Part shown: one piece after another, positions 15,852 to 26,047 of the stretch
Layout: each line of letters starts with the position of its first letter
Position numbering within the stretch: the first letter of the stretch is position 1
Assembly (NCBI GenBank): GCA_023384675.1
Contig: JAHDVK010000035.1
Span: forward strand, 1-51,789
DNA from: Bryobacteraceae bacterium
GTDB lineage: Bacteria > Acidobacteriota > Terriglobia > Bryobacterales > Bryobacteraceae
Reading direction: 5' to 3'
DNA: 51,789 nt
Notes under the pieces: generated by a model
Database searches by the model: none
What the model saw: the letters and a program-made list of their open reading frames with translations, nothing else
What the model was told of the DNA's origin: nothing
Made by a program: the position numbers and the translations under genes

Positions 15852-17111
15852 GTGCGATCACCTTTGATGGGCCGGGGGCTTCTGCTCGTGCCATTCCTAG
15901 CCTCCGGGCTTTGGGCGCAGACGGATCGGATGGAGCTCAAAGATCTGTTGGCCGAAGCGCTGAACAACAATCCGGAGATTGTGGCTGCGCAAAAACGCTA
16001 TGAGGCGTCGCGGCAACGGCCCACGCAGGTCAGCAGTCTGCCAGATCCGATGTTCTCGCCTGGCTACAACAGCAGCGGCAGACCATGGCCTGGCGCTGGC
16101 CTGGGAACGGAGGTCACCAGCAACATCGGCGTGATGATCTCTCAAGAGATCCCGTTTCCAGGCAAGCGCAAGCTGGCAGGGGATATGGCCGTCAAGGAAT
16201 CAGAGGCGGAGTGGCAACTGTATGAGCAAACGAAGCTCAGCGTCGTTTCGCGCATCAAGCAGGCGTACTATCGCCGGGCTTACGCATTCGCAGCTGTCGA
16301 TGTGCTCGACCGCAATCTCGAACTGTTGAGGAAGTTTCTCCGCATCACTGAAGCTCGTTACTCGGTCGGCAAGGCCGCCCAACAGGATGTCTTCAAGGCC
16401 CAGACCCAAATCTCCATTCTCGAAACCAAGAAGGTCCAAATGGAACGTGAGAAACGCGCGCGGGAAGCGGAGATTAACAGTCTGGTGAATCGTTCGCCTG
16501 GATCGCCGCTGCCTAGGCCTGCCGATCTTCGACCCATGGCGGTCCCGGCCAAACTCGAGGAACTCTATGCTGCAGCGCGAGAGAACTCTCCCATGCTCCG
16601 ACGCGACGAAAAGATGATTCAACGCGCCGAAGTGGCCGTCAATATGGCTCGCAAAGAATACTATCCTGACTTCACCCTCAACGGCGGCTACTACAACATG
16701 GGCCGGATGCCCGACATGTATATGTTCCGGGCAGACTTCAAGATCCCGCTGTACTTCTTCCGCAAACAGCGCGCGGCGGTGACCGAGCAAGCGCAGACGC
16801 TGGTTCAATCCCGGAAGACTTATGAGGCCACGAACCAGGGTCTGCACTTCCGTATTCAAGACGATTACCTGATGAGCCAGACGTCCGAACAACTTGTCCG
16901 GCTCTATGGTCAGACGGTCATTCCCCAAGCCAGTCTTGCACTGGAGTCGTCGCTATCATCCTACGAGACAGGATCGGTCGACTTCCTCACGGTCTTCATG
17001 AACTACATCACGATCGTTGAGTACCAGATGAACTACTACGAGGAGTTGCAGAACTTCTATCTGGCGCTGGCTCGACTGGAAGAGATGACCGCTCGCCCGC
17101 TCACGCAATGA
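15852..17111 (+). CDS. cusC: Outer-membrane efflux protein (TolC/CusC family)
   Basis: 419 residues from the GTG at 15852, chosen because AGGAAGG lies 8 bases upstream and the protein then begins with a clean signal peptide (RGLLLVPFLASGLWAQ). The two OEP repeats show long helices (LLAEALNNNPEIVAAQKRYE; EARYSVGKAAQQDVFKAQTQ) and the late AESSLSSYETGSVDFLTV-type segment. It would form the outer-membrane channel of the CusCBA pump. There is no lipobox Cys, so unlike E. coli CusC it is probably not a lipoprotein. It overlaps cusB by 4 bp (ATGA) and is the first gene of the operon. Confidence 0.88.
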   Translation: MRSPLMGRGLLLVPFLASGLWAQTDRMELKDLLAEALNNNPEIVAAQKRYEASRQRPTQVSSLPDPMFSPGYNSSGRPWPGAGLGTEVTSNIGVMISQEIPFPGKRKLAGDMAVKESEAEWQLYEQTKLSVVSRIKQAYYRRAYAFAAVDVLDRNLELLRKFLRITEARYSVGKAAQQDVFKAQTQISILETKKVQMEREKRAREAEINSLVNRSPGSPLPRPADLRPMAVPAKLEELYAAARENSPMLRRDEKMIQRAEVAVNMARKEYYPDFTLNGGYYNMGRMPDMYMFRADFKIPLYFFRKQRAAVTEQAQTLVQSRKTYEATNQGLHFRIQDDYLMSQTSEQLVRLYGQTVIPQASLALESSLSSYETGSVDFLTVFMNYITIVEYQMNYYEELQNFYLALARLEEMTARPLTQ

Positions 17112-18604
17112 ACGAAACCGCCATGAAGCTTACACGCATTATCCTGCTACCCGTCTTGGTCGCCATTGGGATCCTGATCGGCTTCGGCTATGGCCGCTGG
17201 TACGGACCTCGCGAGAGCGCCGGCATTGCCAAGCAGGCCATGAAGCCTAAGGGCTATCACTGCCCAATGCACCCGAGTTATCACTCGGACAAGCCTGGCG
17301 ACTGCCCCATCTGCGGCATGAAGCTCGTGCCGGACGAGGACTCCGCTCATCCGGTCGACGCGGCGGCGCAAAAGCCGACTGGCACGATCCTCTTCTACAG
17401 GGATCCAAAGGCTCCCAATTTCAAGTTTGACAAGCCTGGTATCAACCCCGAAACCGGGAGCGACCTGGAGCCAGTCTACGAGAACGATCCGGCTGCGATG
17501 CCGATGGGCACCATCCGGGTTAGTCCCGAAAAGCAGCAGGTAATCGGCGTTAAGTTCGGCGAAGTCACGTCCGGCGCCGGCACCCACACCTTCCGGTCCG
17601 TGGGGAAGGTCACGATGGACGAAACGCGATTCTCAAACGTTCAGACCAGAATCGAAGGCTGGATCGACAAGGTCTATGTCGATTTCACGGGCAAGCTGGT
17701 GGAGAAAGGCCAGCCTCTCTTGACTCTGTACAGCCCGGAAATGTTAGCCAGCCAGCAGGAGTACCTGCTGGCGATTCGAAGTCGCGAAATCATGAAGGAC
17801 AGCCCGCTGGCCGGCTCACAACAGCAGAGTGATTCGCTCCTGGTCGCGGCCCGCAAGCGGCTGGAACTCTTCTCTCTGAGTGAAGCCCAGATTGAGGAAA
17901 TCACCCGCTCTGGCAAGCCGCTGACGTATATCACGATCTACTCGCCCATCAGCGGCTTCGTCATGATGCGCAATGCGTTTCCGAAACAGCGCATTACGCC
18001 GGAAACCGAGCTCTATACGATAGTCGACCTAAGCAAGGTGTGGATCATGGCCGACGTTTTTGAGAGCGAGGCTTCGATGATCCGAGTAGGAATGCCCGCA
18101 CGTGTGAGTCTCTCCTATGGGAGCGGCGGGAAGATCAACGGCCGAGTGAGCTACATACAGCCCGAGGTTGACCCCACGACTCGCACACTGAAGGTCCGTA
18201 TCGAAGCCGACAACCCAGACATGCGCCTCAGGCCCGACATGTTCGTGGATGTAGACTTCAGCGTCGCCATGTCCGCTCGCATGACCGTGCCCGCGGAAGC
18301 GGTACTCGACACCGGGCTAAAGAAGACGGTGTTCGTTGACCGCGGCAACGGCTACATAGAGCCTCGGCAAGTCGAAACCGGGGAGCGGATCGGCGATCGC
18401 ATAGAGATCACCAAGGGGCTGACCGCGAGTGAGCGCATTGTCATTTCAGGCAACTTCCTGATCGATTCCGAAAGCCAACTGAAGTCATCGGCTGCCGGAA
18501 TGGCTGGGCATCAACACGGAGGGGCGACTTCTGCACCTGCGCCTTCCACACCTGCGCCTTCCACACCTGCGCCCGCCGCTGGGGAGCACAAGAAGCATGA
18601 TTGA
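17108..18604 (+). CDS. cusB: Periplasmic adaptor of Cu/Ag RND efflux (CusB family)
   Basis: 498 residues. An N-terminal anchor helix (about residues 8-27) is followed by a heavy-metal-binding domain with YHCPMHP and CPICGMKLVP (50-75) and a degenerate second copy (about 92-128). Then come the lipoyl/barrel-sandwich and beta-barrel domains of a membrane-fusion protein (VYVDFTGKLVEKGQPLLTL; YITIYSPISGFV; SYIQPEVDPTTRTLKVR). The C-terminus is a Pro/Ala/Ser repeat (three PAPST-like units) ending GEHKKHD, which adds another possible metal site. It links CusC with CusA and hands over Cu(I)/Ag(I). Overlaps both neighbours, so it is translationally coupled. Confidence 0.93.
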   Translation: MNETAMKLTRIILLPVLVAIGILIGFGYGRWYGPRESAGIAKQAMKPKGYHCPMHPSYHSDKPGDCPICGMKLVPDEDSAHPVDAAAQKPTGTILFYRDPKAPNFKFDKPGINPETGSDLEPVYENDPAAMPMGTIRVSPEKQQVIGVKFGEVTSGAGTHTFRSVGKVTMDETRFSNVQTRIEGWIDKVYVDFTGKLVEKGQPLLTLYSPEMLASQQEYLLAIRSREIMKDSPLAGSQQQSDSLLVAARKRLELFSLSEAQIEEITRSGKPLTYITIYSPISGFVMMRNAFPKQRITPETELYTIVDLSKVWIMADVFESEASMIRVGMPARVSLSYGSGGKINGRVSYIQPEVDPTTRTLKVRIEADNPDMRLRPDMFVDVDFSVAMSARMTVPAEAVLDTGLKKTVFVDRGNGYIEPRQVETGERIGDRIEITKGLTASERIVISGNFLIDSESQLKSSAAGMAGHQHGGATSAPAPSTPAPSTPAPAAGEHKKHD

Positions 18605-21600
18605 CCACATCATCGAGTTCTCCGGCAGGAACAAGTTCCTGGTCTTCATACTCATCGGATTTGCCGTCGTGGCCGGCATTTACTCGATGAGGACAATTCC
18701 GCTCGATGCGCTCCCGGACCTAAGCGATACGCAGGTGATCGTTTACTCGCGCTGGGATCGAAGCCCCGACATCATGGAGGACCAAGTCACATACCCAATC
18801 GTCACCAGCATGCTGGGGGCGCCGAAGGTGAAAGACGTGCGAGGGTTCTCGGACTTCGGCTATTCGTTCGTCTACATCATCTTCGAAGAGGGGACTGACA
18901 TCTATTGGGCGCGATCACGGACTCTGGAGTACTTGTCTGCGGTCCTCCAACAGCTTCCGCAGGGCGTGAAGACGGAGTTAGGCCCCGACGCTTCGGGCGT
19001 CGGTTGGGTCTTTCAGTACGCGCTGATAGACAAGAGCGGAAAACATTCGCTCTCTGAACTCCGTTCCTTGCAGGACTGGTTTCTCCGCTATCAATTGAAG
19101 TCCGTGCCCGGAGTCGCCGAGGTTGCGCCCTTAGGTGGGTTCGTCAGGCAATACCAGGTGAACGTAGATCCCAACCGGCTCCAAGCATACAAGATTCCAA
19201 TCATGAACGTGGTGGAAGCAGTCCGCAAGGGCAACAATGATGTTGGCGGCCGGCTTGTTGAGTTCAGTGGCACGGAATACATGGTGCGCGGGCGCGGCTA
19301 TGCCAAGAGCGTCGATGACATCGGCAACATCGTCCTGCTAAGCACGGAAGGGGGCGTACCCGTTCGAGTCAAGGACGTGGGCAACGTTGTTCTGGGCCCC
19401 GATATTCGACGAGGCATCGCCGACTGGAATGGCGAAGGCGACGTGGTCTCGGGCATCGTCGTCATGCGGCAAGGCGAGAACGCACTCGAGGTCATTGAGA
19501 GAGTCAAGGCCAAGATCAAAGACCTCGAGCCCGGACTGCCGGAGGGAGTAAAGATCGTCTCGGCGTACGACCGCTCCGATCTGATCCTTCGCTCGATCGA
19601 CAACCTGAAGTGGACGATCACAGAGGAGATGGTGGTTGTGGTACTCACGATCTTCATCTTCCTCTGGCACATCCCCAGCGCGATCATCCCGGTATTCACG
19701 ATTCCCATCGCCATCATCATCTCCTTCATCCCGATGAAGATGATGGGGGTCAGCGCGAACATCATGTCGCTCGGCGGGATCGCGATTGCTATAGGCGCCA
19801 TGGTGGATGCCGCCATCGTTGTGGTGGAACAGACTCACAAGAAGCTTGAGGAATGGGAGCGGACTGGACGCAAGGAAGACTACCACAGGGTAGTCATTGA
19901 CGCAGTGAAGGAAGTAGGTGGTCCCAGCTTCTTCGCACTGCTTGTTATCGGGGTCGCGTTCGTGCCGGTATTGACCCTGGAGGCGCAGGAAGGCCGGCTC
20001 TTTAAGCCGTTAGCCTATACAAAGAACCTGTCCATGATCATCGCCGCCGTATTGGCCATCACCCTGGACCCGGCGATGAGGTTGCTATTCACGCACATGG
20101 AGAATTTTCGCTTCCGGCCGCGTTGGCTGGCGCGTGTAGTGAATGCCGTGTTGGTTGGCAAGATCCACTCGGAGGAGAGTCACCCAATCAGCAGGATTCT
20201 GATACGGATCTACGATCCCGTCTGCCGCTGGTCACTTCGCTGGAAATACATGGTCATCGCGGGAGCAGTTGCCATGGTCCTGGTGACGATACCAATCTAC
20301 CAGCAGCTAGGTTCCGAGTTCATGCCGCCGCTCGATGAGGGCACGCTGCTCTACATGCCATCGACGCTTCCTGGCATCTCGGTCGCGGAAGCGCAGAAGC
20401 TCATGCAGACTCAGAACCGCATCATCAAGAGGTTTCCGGAAGTCCTCACGGTACTGGGGAAATCCGGCCGGGCTGAAACGTCCACGGATCCCGCGCCGCT
20501 CTCCATGATGGAAACCACCATCGTGCTCAAGCCGCAAACTGAATGGCGAAAAGTCGATACCTGGTATTCGAAGTGGACCTGGACGCCAAACTGGATGAAG
20601 TCGGTCTTCCGGCACATCACGCCTGATCACATTTCAAGCGAACAACTGGTCGAAGAGATGAATACGGCTCTCTTAATGCCTGGCGTGTCCAACGCCTGGA
20701 CTATGCCCATCAAGGGCCGTACCGACATGCTGACCACCGGAGTGCGCACCCCCGTAGGCATCAAGGTCTATGGTTCCGATCTGAAGCAAATCGAACAGAT
20801 CGGTACGAACATTGAGAGCGTCCTGCCGAAAGTGCGCGGAACTCGAAGCGTATTTGCGGAGAGAACGGGGGGAGGCTACTTCCTGGACTTCGATTGGAAG
20901 CGCGAGGAGATGGCCCGTTACGGTCTGAGCATGGAGGATGTCCAAGGGGTGGTGATGAGCGCCGTAGGTGGGGAGAATGTGACAACCACCATCGAAGGGC
21001 GCGAGCGCTACCCGGTCAATGTGCGTTACATGCAGGACTTCCGCAGCGACATCAACCGGCTTAGCCGCGTTCTGGTGCCGACAATGGACGGCAAGACGCA
21101 GATTCCGGTTTCGCAACTTGCGGACATCAGACTTTCTACCGGCCCCGCCATGTTGCGGGATGAGAACGGGATGCTCAATGGCTACGTTTACGTTGACGTC
21201 GCAGGCCGCGATGTTGGCGGGTACGTCGAAGAAGCCAAAGAACTGATCCGCGAGAACGTGAAACTTCCGGTCGGGTACACCCTGGTCTGGAGCGGACAGT
21301 ACGAGTCCATGCAGCGGGTACGCGAGAAACTCATGGTGATCCTGCCTCTGACTCTGTTCCTGATCATGATGCTGCTCTACATGAACACGAAGTCGGTCAC
21401 CGAGACCATGCTGATCCTCCTGGCGGTTCCGTTCTCGGCAGTGGGCGCGATCTGGTTCCTGTACGCGCTGGGTTATAACATGAGCATTGCCGTATGGGTC
21501 GGCCTGATTGCATTGCTCGGCGTCGATGCCGAGACGGCCATCTTCATGCTGCTCTACCTGAATATCTCTTATAAAGAGGCGAAGCGGGAAGGCAAGATGA

Positions 21601-21866
21601 ACAGCCTGGCCGATCTCCAGAAGGCGATTCATGACGGCGCCGTGAAGCGGATCCGGCCCAAATTCATGACGGTGGCCGTGACGTTCATGGCTCTAATTCC
21701 GATCATGTGGTCCACCGGAGCGGGCGCGGATGTAATGAAGCGTATTGCTGCTCCCATGATCGGTGGGATCTTCACGTCGTTCATTCTTGAGCTGGTCGTC
21801 TACCCGGCAATCTATGAGGTTTGGAAATGGAACACAGAAGTCAAAAAACAACAACTCGTATCTTAA
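18597..21866 (+). CDS. cusA: Heavy-metal RND efflux transporter (CusA family)
   Basis: 1089 residues, normal for a CusA/CzcA pump. Visible are TM1 (FLVFILIGFAVVAGIYSM), DALPDLSDTQVIVYS, the large periplasmic loops and the TM4 segment GGIAIAIGAMVDAAIVVVEQ with the proton-relay Asp. This matches the GAMVDAAIV signature of copper/silver (HME4) pumps, except that the usual ENAHK reads EQTHK. The second half has a full second loop and GLIALLGVDAETAIFMLLYL in TM10. It exports Cu(I)/Ag(I) from periplasm or cytoplasm through CusC using the proton gradient. It overlaps cusB by 8 bp and the next gene by 40 bp. Confidence 0.95.
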   Translation: MIDHIIEFSGRNKFLVFILIGFAVVAGIYSMRTIPLDALPDLSDTQVIVYSRWDRSPDIMEDQVTYPIVTSMLGAPKVKDVRGFSDFGYSFVYIIFEEGTDIYWARSRTLEYLSAVLQQLPQGVKTELGPDASGVGWVFQYALIDKSGKHSLSELRSLQDWFLRYQLKSVPGVAEVAPLGGFVRQYQVNVDPNRLQAYKIPIMNVVEAVRKGNNDVGGRLVEFSGTEYMVRGRGYAKSVDDIGNIVLLSTEGGVPVRVKDVGNVVLGPDIRRGIADWNGEGDVVSGIVVMRQGENALEVIERVKAKIKDLEPGLPEGVKIVSAYDRSDLILRSIDNLKWTITEEMVVVVLTIFIFLWHIPSAIIPVFTIPIAIIISFIPMKMMGVSANIMSLGGIAIAIGAMVDAAIVVVEQTHKKLEEWERTGRKEDYHRVVIDAVKEVGGPSFFALLVIGVAFVPVLTLEAQEGRLFKPLAYTKNLSMIIAAVLAITLDPAMRLLFTHMENFRFRPRWLARVVNAVLVGKIHSEESHPISRILIRIYDPVCRWSLRWKYMVIAGAVAMVLVTIPIYQQLGSEFMPPLDEGTLLYMPSTLPGISVAEAQKLMQTQNRIIKRFPEVLTVLGKSGRAETSTDPAPLSMMETTIVLKPQTEWRKVDTWYSKWTWTPNWMKSVFRHITPDHISSEQLVEEMNTALLMPGVSNAWTMPIKGRTDMLTTGVRTPVGIKVYGSDLKQIEQIGTNIESVLPKVRGTRSVFAERTGGGYFLDFDWKREEMARYGLSMEDVQGVVMSAVGGENVTTTIEGRERYPVNVRYMQDFRSDINRLSRVLVPTMDGKTQIPVSQLADIRLSTGPAMLRDENGMLNGYVYVDVAGRDVGGYVEEAKELIRENVKLPVGYTLVWSGQYESMQRVREKLMVILPLTLFLIMMLLYMNTKSVTETMLILLAVPFSAVGAIWFLYALGYNMSIAVWVGLIALLGVDAETAIFMLLYLNISYKEAKREGKMNSLADLQKAIHDGAVKRIRPKFMTVAVTFMALIPIMWSTGAGADVMKRIAAPMIGGIFTSFILELVVYPAIYEVWKWNTEVKKQQLVS

Positions 21867-22621
21867 GCCTCGCTATTGCGCTCGGGCTGTCCACGACGGC
21901 TTGGAGCCAGGATCTGCAGTTCGAAGTCCGCCACGAGCGCGCACTGAAGGATCATCCCGGTCGCCTCACGCTCGACGAACGCGGAGTGCAGTACCAGCAA
22001 ATCCTCACCGGGAAGCAACAGGCGAAGGTCGCGAAGGGAAAGAAGCCTCCGAAGCTGGAGAGCGCACGGTGGGAGTATCAGGACATTCAACAACTCTGGA
22101 TTTCACCCGAGAAGCTGGTGATCGTTACTTACAAGGACCGCAAGTGGTTCCTCGGCGTGGACAAGGAATTCGAGTTCTTCCTTCCCAAAGGCAGGTCGTT
22201 CGAGACGGCCTACGCGATGCTAAAGGACAAGCTGGACCGCAGATTCGTCGCCGCAGTTGCTGACTCACAGCCCGGCACGCTCTGGGAACTTCCTGTCAAG
22301 CTGCTGGGGAGGATTCAGGGGTCCGATGGTGTCCTCCAGGTGGGACCGGATCGCATCGTCTACAAAACGGACAGACCCCGTCAGTCGCGCACCTGGCGGT
22401 ATCAGGACATCGAGAACGTCAGCACGTCCGACCGTTATCAACTCACCCTTACGACCTACGAGCGCGCCAAGACTCACTACGGCAGCATGAAGGGCTTCAA
22501 CTTCCAGCTCAAGCAACCGATGGACGAGAAGCGGTTCGAAATGCTTTGGAAGCGGCTGAACCAGGACAAGGGACTTCAGTTTTTGACTTCGATCGAAGAA
22601 AGGAACCAAACCTCAAAATGA
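21827..22621 (+). CDS. Secreted protein with two PH-like repeats, in the cus operon
   Basis: 264 residues from ATG 21827, with GAGG 7 bases upstream; the start lies inside the end of cusA. After a signal peptide (LSLAIALGLSTTAWSQ) come two similar beta-rich repeats, each with a W-x-YQDI core: WEYQDIQQLWIS with later TYKDRKWFLGV, and WRYQDIENVSTS with later LTTYERAKTHYG. The pattern resembles PH-like (GRAM-type) folds, but I cannot name the family. Its place between the pump and two small secreted Cys/His proteins suggests a periplasmic role in copper handling. Confidence 0.7.
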   Translation: MEHRSQKTTTRILSLAIALGLSTTAWSQDLQFEVRHERALKDHPGRLTLDERGVQYQQILTGKQQAKVAKGKKPPKLESARWEYQDIQQLWISPEKLVIVTYKDRKWFLGVDKEFEFFLPKGRSFETAYAMLKDKLDRRFVAAVADSQPGTLWELPVKLLGRIQGSDGVLQVGPDRIVYKTDRPRQSRTWRYQDIENVSTSDRYQLTLTTYERAKTHYGSMKGFNFQLKQPMDEKRFEMLWKRLNQDKGLQFLTSIEERNQTSK

Positions 22622-22965
22622 AGAAGATGATCTGCACTCTGATTGTTGGCACGGCCCTACTCGCCGCCGCCGACAAACCGCAAACGTATACGGGCGTTAT
22701 CACCGACACCATGTGCGGCGCCAAGCACGCCATGGGCATCACGCCGGACGACAAGTGCGTCCGGGAATGCGTGAAGATGGACCCTAAGAAATGGAAGTAC
22801 GCGCTCCTGGTCGGCACAAACGTCTACGCACTGAGCGACCAGCAGACCCCGGAGAAATTCGCGGCACAGAAGGTTACCGTCACGGGAACCCTTTTCGAGA
22901 AGACGAAGATCCTCAAGGTCGACAAGATCGAAGCCGCAAGCGGGCATTCGGGTCATTCCCATTAA
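22618..22965 (+). CDS. Small secreted Cys protein with GHSGHSH tail
   Basis: 115 residues beginning MKKMICTLIVGTALLAAA (signal peptide); the ATG overlaps the previous stop (ATGA). The core has TGVITDTMCGAKHAMG, then CVRECVKMD, and a beta strand repeat (QKVTVTGTLFE). The C-terminal tail GHSGHSH could bind copper. The next gene encodes a relative with the same C..H..C..C layout. Probably a periplasmic metal-binding protein; no enzymatic motif. Confidence 0.7.
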   Translation: MKKMICTLIVGTALLAAADKPQTYTGVITDTMCGAKHAMGITPDDKCVRECVKMDPKKWKYALLVGTNVYALSDQQTPEKFAAQKVTVTGTLFEKTKILKVDKIEAASGHSGHSH

Positions 22966-22974
22966 GGAACGCGC

Positions 22975-23376
22975 ATGAACATCAAGCTGAGGGTTGCTAC
23001 TGTTTTTCTGGGGATCGTAGGTGGGGTCGTAGGTGGGGGGACCGTGTTGGCCTGGCAAGGGCATTCACACGAACAGCAGGGAGGGAAGGCCGCGCAGATC
23101 ACCGGTCTGGTGGTCGACATTGCGTGCTTCGTGGGCCACGACAGTTCGGGTCCAAAACATGCGAAGTGCGCGGAGGCGTGTGCGCGCGCCGGAAATCCAC
23201 TCGCAATCTACGAGGAGGCGACGAAGACTTTGTATCTACCCGTCTCGCTGGATCACAAGAATCCAAACACGAAGCTAATGGAGTTCATTGAGAAGAAGGT
23301 CAGGGTCTCCGGTAGGGTGATGGAGAAGGCCGGCCTCAACGGCATCGCGATCGAGAAGGTGGAGGCAGCCCGATAG
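22975..23376 (+). CDS. Small secreted Cys/His protein, paralogue of the preceding product
   Basis: 133 residues: a hydrophobic N-terminus with a glycine-rich stretch (GIVGGVVGGGTVLAW), then GHSHEQQGG, then the shared core ITGLVVDIACFVGHDSSG, KHAKCAEACARAGNP and a final beta segment (KKVRVSGRVMEK). Compared with its neighbour the His cluster has moved from the tail to the start of the mature protein. It begins 9 bp after the previous stop. Its function is probably periplasmic metal binding, by analogy only. Confidence 0.68.
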   Translation: MNIKLRVATVFLGIVGGVVGGGTVLAWQGHSHEQQGGKAAQITGLVVDIACFVGHDSSGPKHAKCAEACARAGNPLAIYEEATKTLYLPVSLDHKNPNTKLMEFIEKKVRVSGRVMEKAGLNGIAIEKVEAAR

Positions 23377-23475
23377 GCGGTCGAACCGACTCCAACCACT
23401 CGTGAAAAGCCTGCCTTGACAAGTTGGCCGGCAGTCCGGGGCTCAAACGAGACAAGAGAGAGCGGAGGGCACAGT

Positions 23476-25947
23476 ATGAACCACGAGGCAGCGGGACATG
23501 AAGGCCACCATCATGGCGGCCAACCGGACAAGCCAGTGCGCGATCCAGTCTGCGGCATGAACGTAGATCCGGAGTCCACCGCATACCAGGATTCGTTCGC
23601 CGGGCATTCCTACTTTTTCTGCAGCCAGAACTGTTTGGCGAAGTTCCAACATGAGCAGAAGCAGTATGTTCAGCCGCGACTGGCGCCGGCGGCGGAAGCG
23701 CGGCCCCAAAGTGCGGCAACCAAGGACGAATACACCTGTCCGATGCATCCCGAAGTCCGGCAGCAAGGACCCGGTGAGTGTCCGAAGTGCGGGATGGCCC
23801 TGGAACCAGTTGCGCCGCCTGCGGCCACGCGCACAGAGTACGTGTGCCCCATGCATCCGGAAATGGTGCGCAGTGAGCCCGGGAACTGTCCGATCTGCGG
23901 CATGGCTCTAGAACCCAAGACGATTTCGGCAGGCGACGAACCGAATCCCGAGCTTGCCGATATGCAGCGGCGCTTCCGGGTCAGCGTCGTCCTGTCTATC
24001 CCAGTGCTGATCGTGGCGATGGGCGACATGATCCCCGGACAACCGCTCCTGCAGCTGGCTTCCCCGCGGACCTGGACATGGGTGGAACTGATCCTCAGCA
24101 GCCCTGTAATCCTGTGGGGCGGCTGGCCGTTCTTCGTTCGCGGCTGGCAGTCGGTTGTGAATCGTAGTCTGAACATGTTCACGCTCATCGGACTCGGCGT
24201 GTCGGTCGCCTATGTGTACAGTCTCGTCGCCGCTCTGGCGCCCGATCTATTCCCGGCGACCTTCCGCGACACTGACGGCAGGGTGGCTGTCTACTTCGAG
24301 GCCGCCGCGATCATCGTTACGCTAGTCCTGCTGGGACAGGTACTGGAGCTTAAGGCCCGTAGTCAGACGGGCGCAGCTATCAAGGCCCTTCTAGGCCTTA
24401 CTCCGAAGACTGCTCGCCTGGTTCGCGATGACGGTTCGGAGGCTGATGTCCCGTTGGACCAGGTGAAGGTTGGCGCTCGACTCCGAGTCCGGCCAGGAGA
24501 AAAGGTACCCGTAGACGGCGTGGTGGAGGAGGGAACGAGCAGCGTGGACGAATCGATGATCACCGGCGAACCAATCCCGGTCGAAAAGGGAGCTGGCGAT
24601 CGGGTTACAGGCGCGACTGTGAACGGCACCGGGTCGCTGGTCATGCGAGCCGATCGGGTCGGCTCGGAGACCCTGCTGTCTCAGATCGTGCGAATGGTGT
24701 CTGAAGCCCAGCGGAGCCGTGCACCGATTCAGAAACTCGCTGACCAGGTGGCTGGCTACTTCGTGCCCATCGTGATCGGCGCTTCCATCCTTACCTTCGT
24801 CATCTGGGCGTCTGTTGGACCTCAGCCGCGAATGGCCCACGCTTTGATCGCCGCCGTGGCCGTCCTGATTATCGCCTGCCCCTGCGCTCTGGGGTTGGCG
24901 ACACCGATGTCGATCATGGTGGCGACAGGGAAAGGCGCGACGATGGGCGTGCTATTCAAGAACGCCGAGGCTATCGAGTTCATGCGCAAGGTGGATACGC
25001 TAGTGGTGGACAAAACCGGCACGCTCACCGAGGGCAAGCCCAAATTGGTCGCGGTGAAACCCGCCCCCGGCTTTGAGGAAGCGCGCCTGCTGCAGTTGGC
25101 GGCGAGCCTTGAACGCGCCAGTGAACACCCCCTTGCTGCTGCCATCGTGGCGGGAGCGGAGGCGCGCACCATTCCGTTTCTCGCTGCCGAAAGCTTTGAA
25201 TCCGCCACAGGCAAGGGGGTCAAAGCCAGGGTCGACGGGCTGGACGTGCTCCTCGGCAACGGCCGGCTAATGGAAGACTCAAGTGTTAGTCCGGCAAGCA
25301 TGGCCACTGAGGCCGAGACGATGCGCGCGGACGGCCAAACCGTCATGTTCGTCGCCGTGGACGGAAAACTCGCCGGGCTTATCGGTGTCGCGGATCCGAT
25401 CAAAGCGACCACTCCGGAAGCCATTCGGCAGTTGCACGAAGAGAACATCCGGATTGTCATGTTGACCGGAGATAGTCGAACGACGGCCCAGGCAGTGGCC
25501 AACAAGCTGGGGATCAACGATGTGATTGCCGGGGTGCTACCGGGAGACAAGAGCAATGCGGTCAAGCGGCTCCAGGACGAAGGCCGGTTTGTAGCCATGG
25601 CAGGCGATGGCATCAACGATGCTCCAGCGCTGGCGAAAGCTCAGATTGGGATCGCCATGGGAACGGGCACAGACGTGGCGATGGAGAGTGCCGGCGTAAC
25701 CCTTGTCAAAAGCGACCTCGGGGGCATCGTGCGCGCGCGGCGACTGAGCCGTGCCACGATGCGAAACATCAAGGAGAACCTGTTCTTCGCGTTCTTCTAC
25801 AACGCGCTCGGCGTGCCCATCGCGGCCGGCGTGCTCTACCCCTTCTTTGGTTTGCTACTGAGCCCGATGATCGCGGCCGCAGCAATGAGTTTCAGCTCAG
25901 TTTCCGTGGTCGGGAATGCCTTACGCCTCCGGCGGGTAGAGGCGTGA
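23476..25947 (+). CDS. copA: Cu(I)/Ag(I)-translocating P1B-1-type ATPase
   Basis: 823 residues from ATG 23476, with GGAGG 7 bases upstream. The N-terminus is built from a His patch (HEGHHHGG), a YHS domain (DPVCGMNV ... FFCSQNC, about 23-60) and two heavy-metal-binding motifs ([34 protein letters not shown], about 86-150) in place of the usual HMA domains. The ATPase core has [11 protein letters not shown] in TM6, [20 protein letters not shown] and [13 protein letters not shown]7 (YNALGVP) and TM8 (MSFSSVSVV) carry the Cu(I)-type residues. It exports cytoplasmic Cu(I) to the periplasm for CusCBA. It lies 99 bp after the preceding gene in the same direction. Confidence 0.95.
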   Translation: MNHEAAGHEGHHHGGQPDKPVRDPVCGMNVDPESTAYQDSFAGHSYFFCSQNCLAKFQHEQKQYVQPRLAPAAEARPQSAATKDEYTCPMHPEVRQQGPGECPKCGMALEPVAPPAATRTEYVCPMHPEMVRSEPGNCPICGMALEPKTISAGDEPNPELADMQRRFRVSVVLSIPVLIVAMGDMIPGQPLLQLASPRTWTWVELILSSPVILWGGWPFFVRGWQSVVNRSLNMFTLIGLGVSVAYVYSLVAALAPDLFPATFRDTDGRVAVYFEAAAIIVTLVLLGQVLELKARSQTGAAIKALLGLTPKTARLVRDDGSEADVPLDQVKVGARLRVRPGEKVPVDGVVEEGTSSVDESMITGEPIPVEKGAGDRVTGATVNGTGSLVMRADRVGSETLLSQIVRMVSEAQRSRAPIQKLADQVAGYFVPIVIGASILTFVIWASVGPQPRMAHALIAAVAVLIIACPCALGLATPMSIMVATGKGATMGVLFKNAEAIEFMRKVDTLVVDKTGTLTEGKPKLVAVKPAPGFEEARLLQLAASLERASEHPLAAAIVAGAEARTIPFLAAESFESATGKGVKARVDGLDVLLGNGRLMEDSSVSPASMATEAETMRADGQTVMFVAVDGKLAGLIGVADPIKATTPEAIRQLHEENIRIVMLTGDSRTTAQAVANKLGINDVIAGVLPGDKSNAVKRLQDEGRFVAMAGDGINDAPALAKAQIGIAMGTGTDVAMESAGVTLVKSDLGGIVRARRLSRATMRNIKENLFFAFFYNALGVPIAAGVLYPFFGLLLSPMIAAAAMSFSSVSVVGNALRLRRVEA

Positions 25948-26047
25948 ACTCTCCATTTCGATTCAGGAAACGCGGTTCGCCAAGCGGAGTCGCGGAACTT
26001 TGTTCAAGTCGAGGCGCCTGGCGAAGCCACTCAGGTGTATCTCGAAC

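Noticed and set aside
23420-23450. TTGGCC-containing site before copA as a sigma54 promoter
   Set aside because: The -12 GC is missing at the required position.
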